Below the pieces are notes generated by a model. It had not been told where the DNA came from. It made no database searches and was given only the letters and a program-made list of their open reading frames with translations. From CAYLMM01 sp964384825 (lineage in GTDB: Bacteria > Krumholzibacteriota > Krumholzibacteriia > LZORAL124-64-63): a DNA stretch of 8,297 bases. The stretch covers positions 1-8,297 of the forward strand of contig CAYLMM010000081.1 in assembly GCA_964384825.1 (NCBI GenBank). The letters run 5' to 3'. The first letter of the stretch is position 1. Every line of letters starts with the position of its first letter. A program made the translations under genes and the position numbers. Positions 6,876 to 8,297 of the stretch are shown here, piece by piece.

Positions 6876-7898
6876 GTGGACCACGGTGATCGCGTGATCG
6901 TGCTGGCGAGCCGCAATCCGCACAAGCTGAACGAGTTGGAGGAGATCTGCGCCGGGACGCCCTTCCGGGTGCGCCCGGTGTCGGACTGGCCCGGCATGCC
7001 CGAGGTGATCGAGGACGGCACGACCGTCCGCGGGAACGCCTCGCGCAAGGCCCTGGTGACGGCCGCCTACACCGGCGAGATCGCGGTCGCCGACGACACC
7101 TCGCTGCGGGTGGCGGCGCTCGGCGGTCTGCCCGACATCTTCGCCGCCCGCTTCGCCGGACCGGAATGCTCCTACGACGACAACAGCCGCCTGCTGCTCG
7201 ACCTGATGCGCGACGTGCCCGACGGCTGGCGCCAGGCCTGCTTCGTCTCGGCGGTGGCGTGGGCCGATCCCCGTCCCGCCGACATCGTCCGCGGCCCCTT
7301 CGTCGAGGGCGACGCGAGCGCCCGCCGGCTGCACAACCCTTTCGCGCGCGACATCCACATCAAGGATCCCGCCGCCGAGGACGCCTTCTGGTCGGAGCTG
7401 ATCGACCGCCGCGCGGTCTGGGCCGAATACGTCGGACGCGGCCGGGACACCAATCCGGTGCCGGGGGTGGACATCGATCGCGTGATCGCGGCCGGGGACC
7501 GGCTGTCGGCTTCCCTGAGCCACGGCGGCAGGCCGCACGATGCGCCGTCCGGAGCGATCCGTCTGCCCGATCCCCGGATCTGGGCCGTCGCCGACGGCCC
7601 GACCGCCGCTCCGCCCACGCGGGTCGCGCCTTCGGGCCTGCCCGCCGATGCTCCCGGACGCGGCGTCTGGGCCCCCATCTGGGCCGAGATCTCGGCCGAG
7701 GGACGGCTCTGGGGCGAGATCGCGCACGAGGCCGTCGGCCGTCGCGGCTTCGGCTACGATCCGGTCTTCCGCCCCGACGGATCGGACCGTTCGCTGGCCG
7801 AGATGGAATCCGAAGAGAAGAACGCCCTGAGCCACCGGGGACGCGCCCTGGGCAAGCTCTTCGCCGCCGTCAGGGAGTGCTACGCCCTGGCGGAGTGA
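6876..7898 (+). CDS. rdgB: RdgB/Ham1-family XTP/dITP diphosphatase with a large internal insertion
   Basis: This family hydrolyses non-canonical purine NTPs (XTP, ITP, dITP) to the monophosphate and keeps them out of nucleic acids. Family motifs are ASRNPHKLNEL (11-21, triphosphate-binding), VADDTSLRVAALGGLPDIFAARFAG (71-95, general-base Asp equivalent to Asp74), GFGYDPVF (291-298) and EKNALSHRGRAL (314-325). The length is 340 residues against about 195-205 normally. The excess is one block, about residues 132-270, between strand FVSAVAWADP and EGRLWGEI, which are nearly adjacent in ordinary members. The block reads in frame, has similar codon use and is rich in Trp, Asp, Arg and, near its end, Pro/Ala; it is not recognised. 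The usual DDSGL site reads DDTSL. Start is GTG at 6876, with GGAGG (6865-6869) at 6 nt and 20 nt after rph. It ends the cluster. Confidence 0.9.
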   Translation: MDHGDRVIVLASRNPHKLNELEEICAGTPFRVRPVSDWPGMPEVIEDGTTVRGNASRKALVTAAYTGEIAVADDTSLRVAALGGLPDIFAARFAGPECSYDDNSRLLLDLMRDVPDGWRQACFVSAVAWADPRPADIVRGPFVEGDASARRLHNPFARDIHIKDPAAEDAFWSELIDRRAVWAEYVGRGRDTNPVPGVDIDRVIAAGDRLSASLSHGGRPHDAPSGAIRLPDPRIWAVADGPTAAPPTRVAPSGLPADAPGRGVWAPIWAEISAEGRLWGEIAHEAVGRRGFGYDPVFRPDGSDRSLAEMESEEKNALSHRGRALGKLFAAVRECYALAE

Positions 7899-7905
7899 AC
7901 CCGGG

Positions 7906-7934
7906 TTGACACCCGCGGCGGGCGCCCCTATTGA
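7906..7934 (+). promoter_or_regulatory. Sigma70-type promoter upstream of tRNA-Pro
   Basis: A perfect TTGACA (7906-7911) is followed after exactly 17 nt by TATTGA (7929-7934). Transcription would begin near 7941, leaving about 130 nt before tRNA-Pro. The -35 lies inside a small inverted repeat (CGGGT/ACCCG, 7902-7915), and the spacer holds the palindrome GGGCGCCC (7920-7927). Confidence 0.65.
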
Positions 7935-7940
7935 TGGCGA

Positions 7941-8073
7941 TGACGTAAATGCTTTCGGGAGGCCCTGATCGCCGGTTCTACGGCCGGGGCTCATCCCTTG
8001 CGCGGGAGGATGCCGAGACGGGACCGGTCCGGGACGACGGGATCGCCGGCGGCATCCCCGCTTGAAGCCCGGT
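7941..8073 (+). other. Structured leader of the tRNA-Pro transcript (possible small RNA)
   Basis: No protein gene or known RNA family is recognised here. Two inverted repeats stand out: CCGG/CCGG around TTCTACGG in the stretch near 7972-7987, and a perfect 8-bp arm pair GGATGCCG (8008-8015) and CGGCATCC (8050-8057) enclosing 34 nt that include the palindrome GGACCGGTCC (8021-8030). The second can fold as a branched hairpin. It may be only a tRNA 5' leader removed by RNase P. The signature segment of SRP RNA was looked for and is absent. Confidence 0.3.
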
Positions 8074-8150
8074 CGGGGCGTGGCGCAGTCCGGTAGCGCA
8101 CCTGCTTTGGGAGCAGGGAGTCGCTGGTTCGAATCCAGTCGCCCCGACCA
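8074..8150 (+). tRNA. tRNA-Pro(UGG)
   Basis: The 77-nt gene folds completely: acceptor CGGGGCG/CGCCCCG with discriminator A and encoded CCA, D-arm with GGCGCAGTCCGGTAGCGC, anticodon stem CCTGC/GCAGG around loop TTTGGGA (anticodon TGG), and T-arm CTGG-TTCGAAT-CCAG. The first acceptor base is C, typical of bacterial tRNA-Pro. No T-run terminator follows, so transcription may continue toward tRNA-Arg. Confidence 0.97.
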
Positions 8151-8172
8151 CTCGCCGTTGATCGGCCGTACC

Positions 8173-8201
8173 TTGACATGGTCGAGGTGTTGGCCCATTA
8201 T
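8173..8201 (+). promoter_or_regulatory. Candidate promoter of tRNA-Arg
   Basis: A perfect TTGACA (8173-8178) is followed after 17 nt by CATTAT (8196-8201), a 4-of-6 match to the -10 consensus; the overlapping TATACC (8199-8204) would give a 20-nt spacer. The start would be near 8208, about 36 nt before the tRNA. It lies in the 93-nt gap between the two tRNAs. Confidence 0.5.
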
Positions 8202-8243
8202 ACCGTTCCGCGCCGGCAAGGCGGCGGAACGCATCGGCGGGAC

Positions 8244-8297
8244 GCGCCTGTAGCTCAGCTGGATAGAGCACCGGACTTCTAATCCGGCGGTCGCAGG
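8244..8297 (+). tRNA. tRNA-Arg(UCU), 3' part beyond window
   Basis: The visible 54 nt contain the 5' acceptor strand GCGCCTG, D-arm GCTC-AGCTGGATA-GAGC, anticodon stem CCGGA/TCCGG around CTTCTAA (anticodon TCT), and the variable loop plus the start of the T-arm (GCAGG). The sequence closely follows the usual bacterial tRNA-Arg for AGA codons. The 3' acceptor strand and T-loop are cut off by the window end. Confidence 0.93.

Noticed and set aside
4604..8234. Long minus-strand frames opposite the GerMN, murI, rph and rdgB genes (418, 245 and 457 codons)
   Set aside because: Same shadow composition; the plus-strand genes are unambiguous, and the 457-codon frame even runs through the tRNA-Pro gene.

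Overview
The window is a very GC-rich bacterial chromosome segment with strong G/C preference at third codon positions and frequent GTG starts (four of the seven complete genes). The gene content is mostly housekeeping. A predicted lipoprotein and an exported murein amidase argue for a cell-wall-bearing, probably diderm bacterium. The style would fit a poorly cultured FCB-type lineage (Krumholzibacteriota/Eisenbacteria-like), but that placement is a guess from gene style and not from any search. No mobile element, CRISPR array or phage gene is visible.

Layout. Positions 1-993 (minus) hold the N-terminal 331 codons of a gene that runs off the left edge; its middle part looks like a CHAT (caspase-like) domain. 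Divergent from it, 1102-2295 (plus) encodes a lipoprotein of the alkaline-phosphatase/phosphodiesterase superfamily whose catalytic residues are nearly all replaced. A tRNA-Leu(CAG) gene on the minus strand (2351-2438) has a clear sigma70-type promoter and an intrinsic terminator. Divergent from it, a plus-strand gene cluster runs from 2631 to 7898: smpB, an N-acetylmuramoyl-L-alanine amidase, a GerMN-domain membrane protein, murI, rph and an enlarged rdgB/Ham1. Spacing is 27 nt, 4-nt overlap, 0 nt, 4-nt overlap and 20 nt, so this is very probably one transcription unit. The right end carries tRNA-Pro(UGG) behind a structured leader, and the first 54 nt of tRNA-Arg(UCU) behind its own promoter.

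How the genes fit together. smpB serves trans-translation. The amidase and MurI act on peptidoglycan (turnover and D-glutamate supply), and the GerMN protein is probably envelope-associated. RNase PH trims tRNA 3' ends and RdgB removes non-canonical purine nucleotides. The racE(murI)/gerM/rph/rdgB grouping is also known from Bacillus subtilis, so most of the cluster is an old arrangement. The unusual items are the extra segment of about 135-140 residues inside RdgB, the apparently catalytically dead phosphodiesterase-fold lipoprotein, and the neighbouring CHAT-like protein that lacks the usual histidine.
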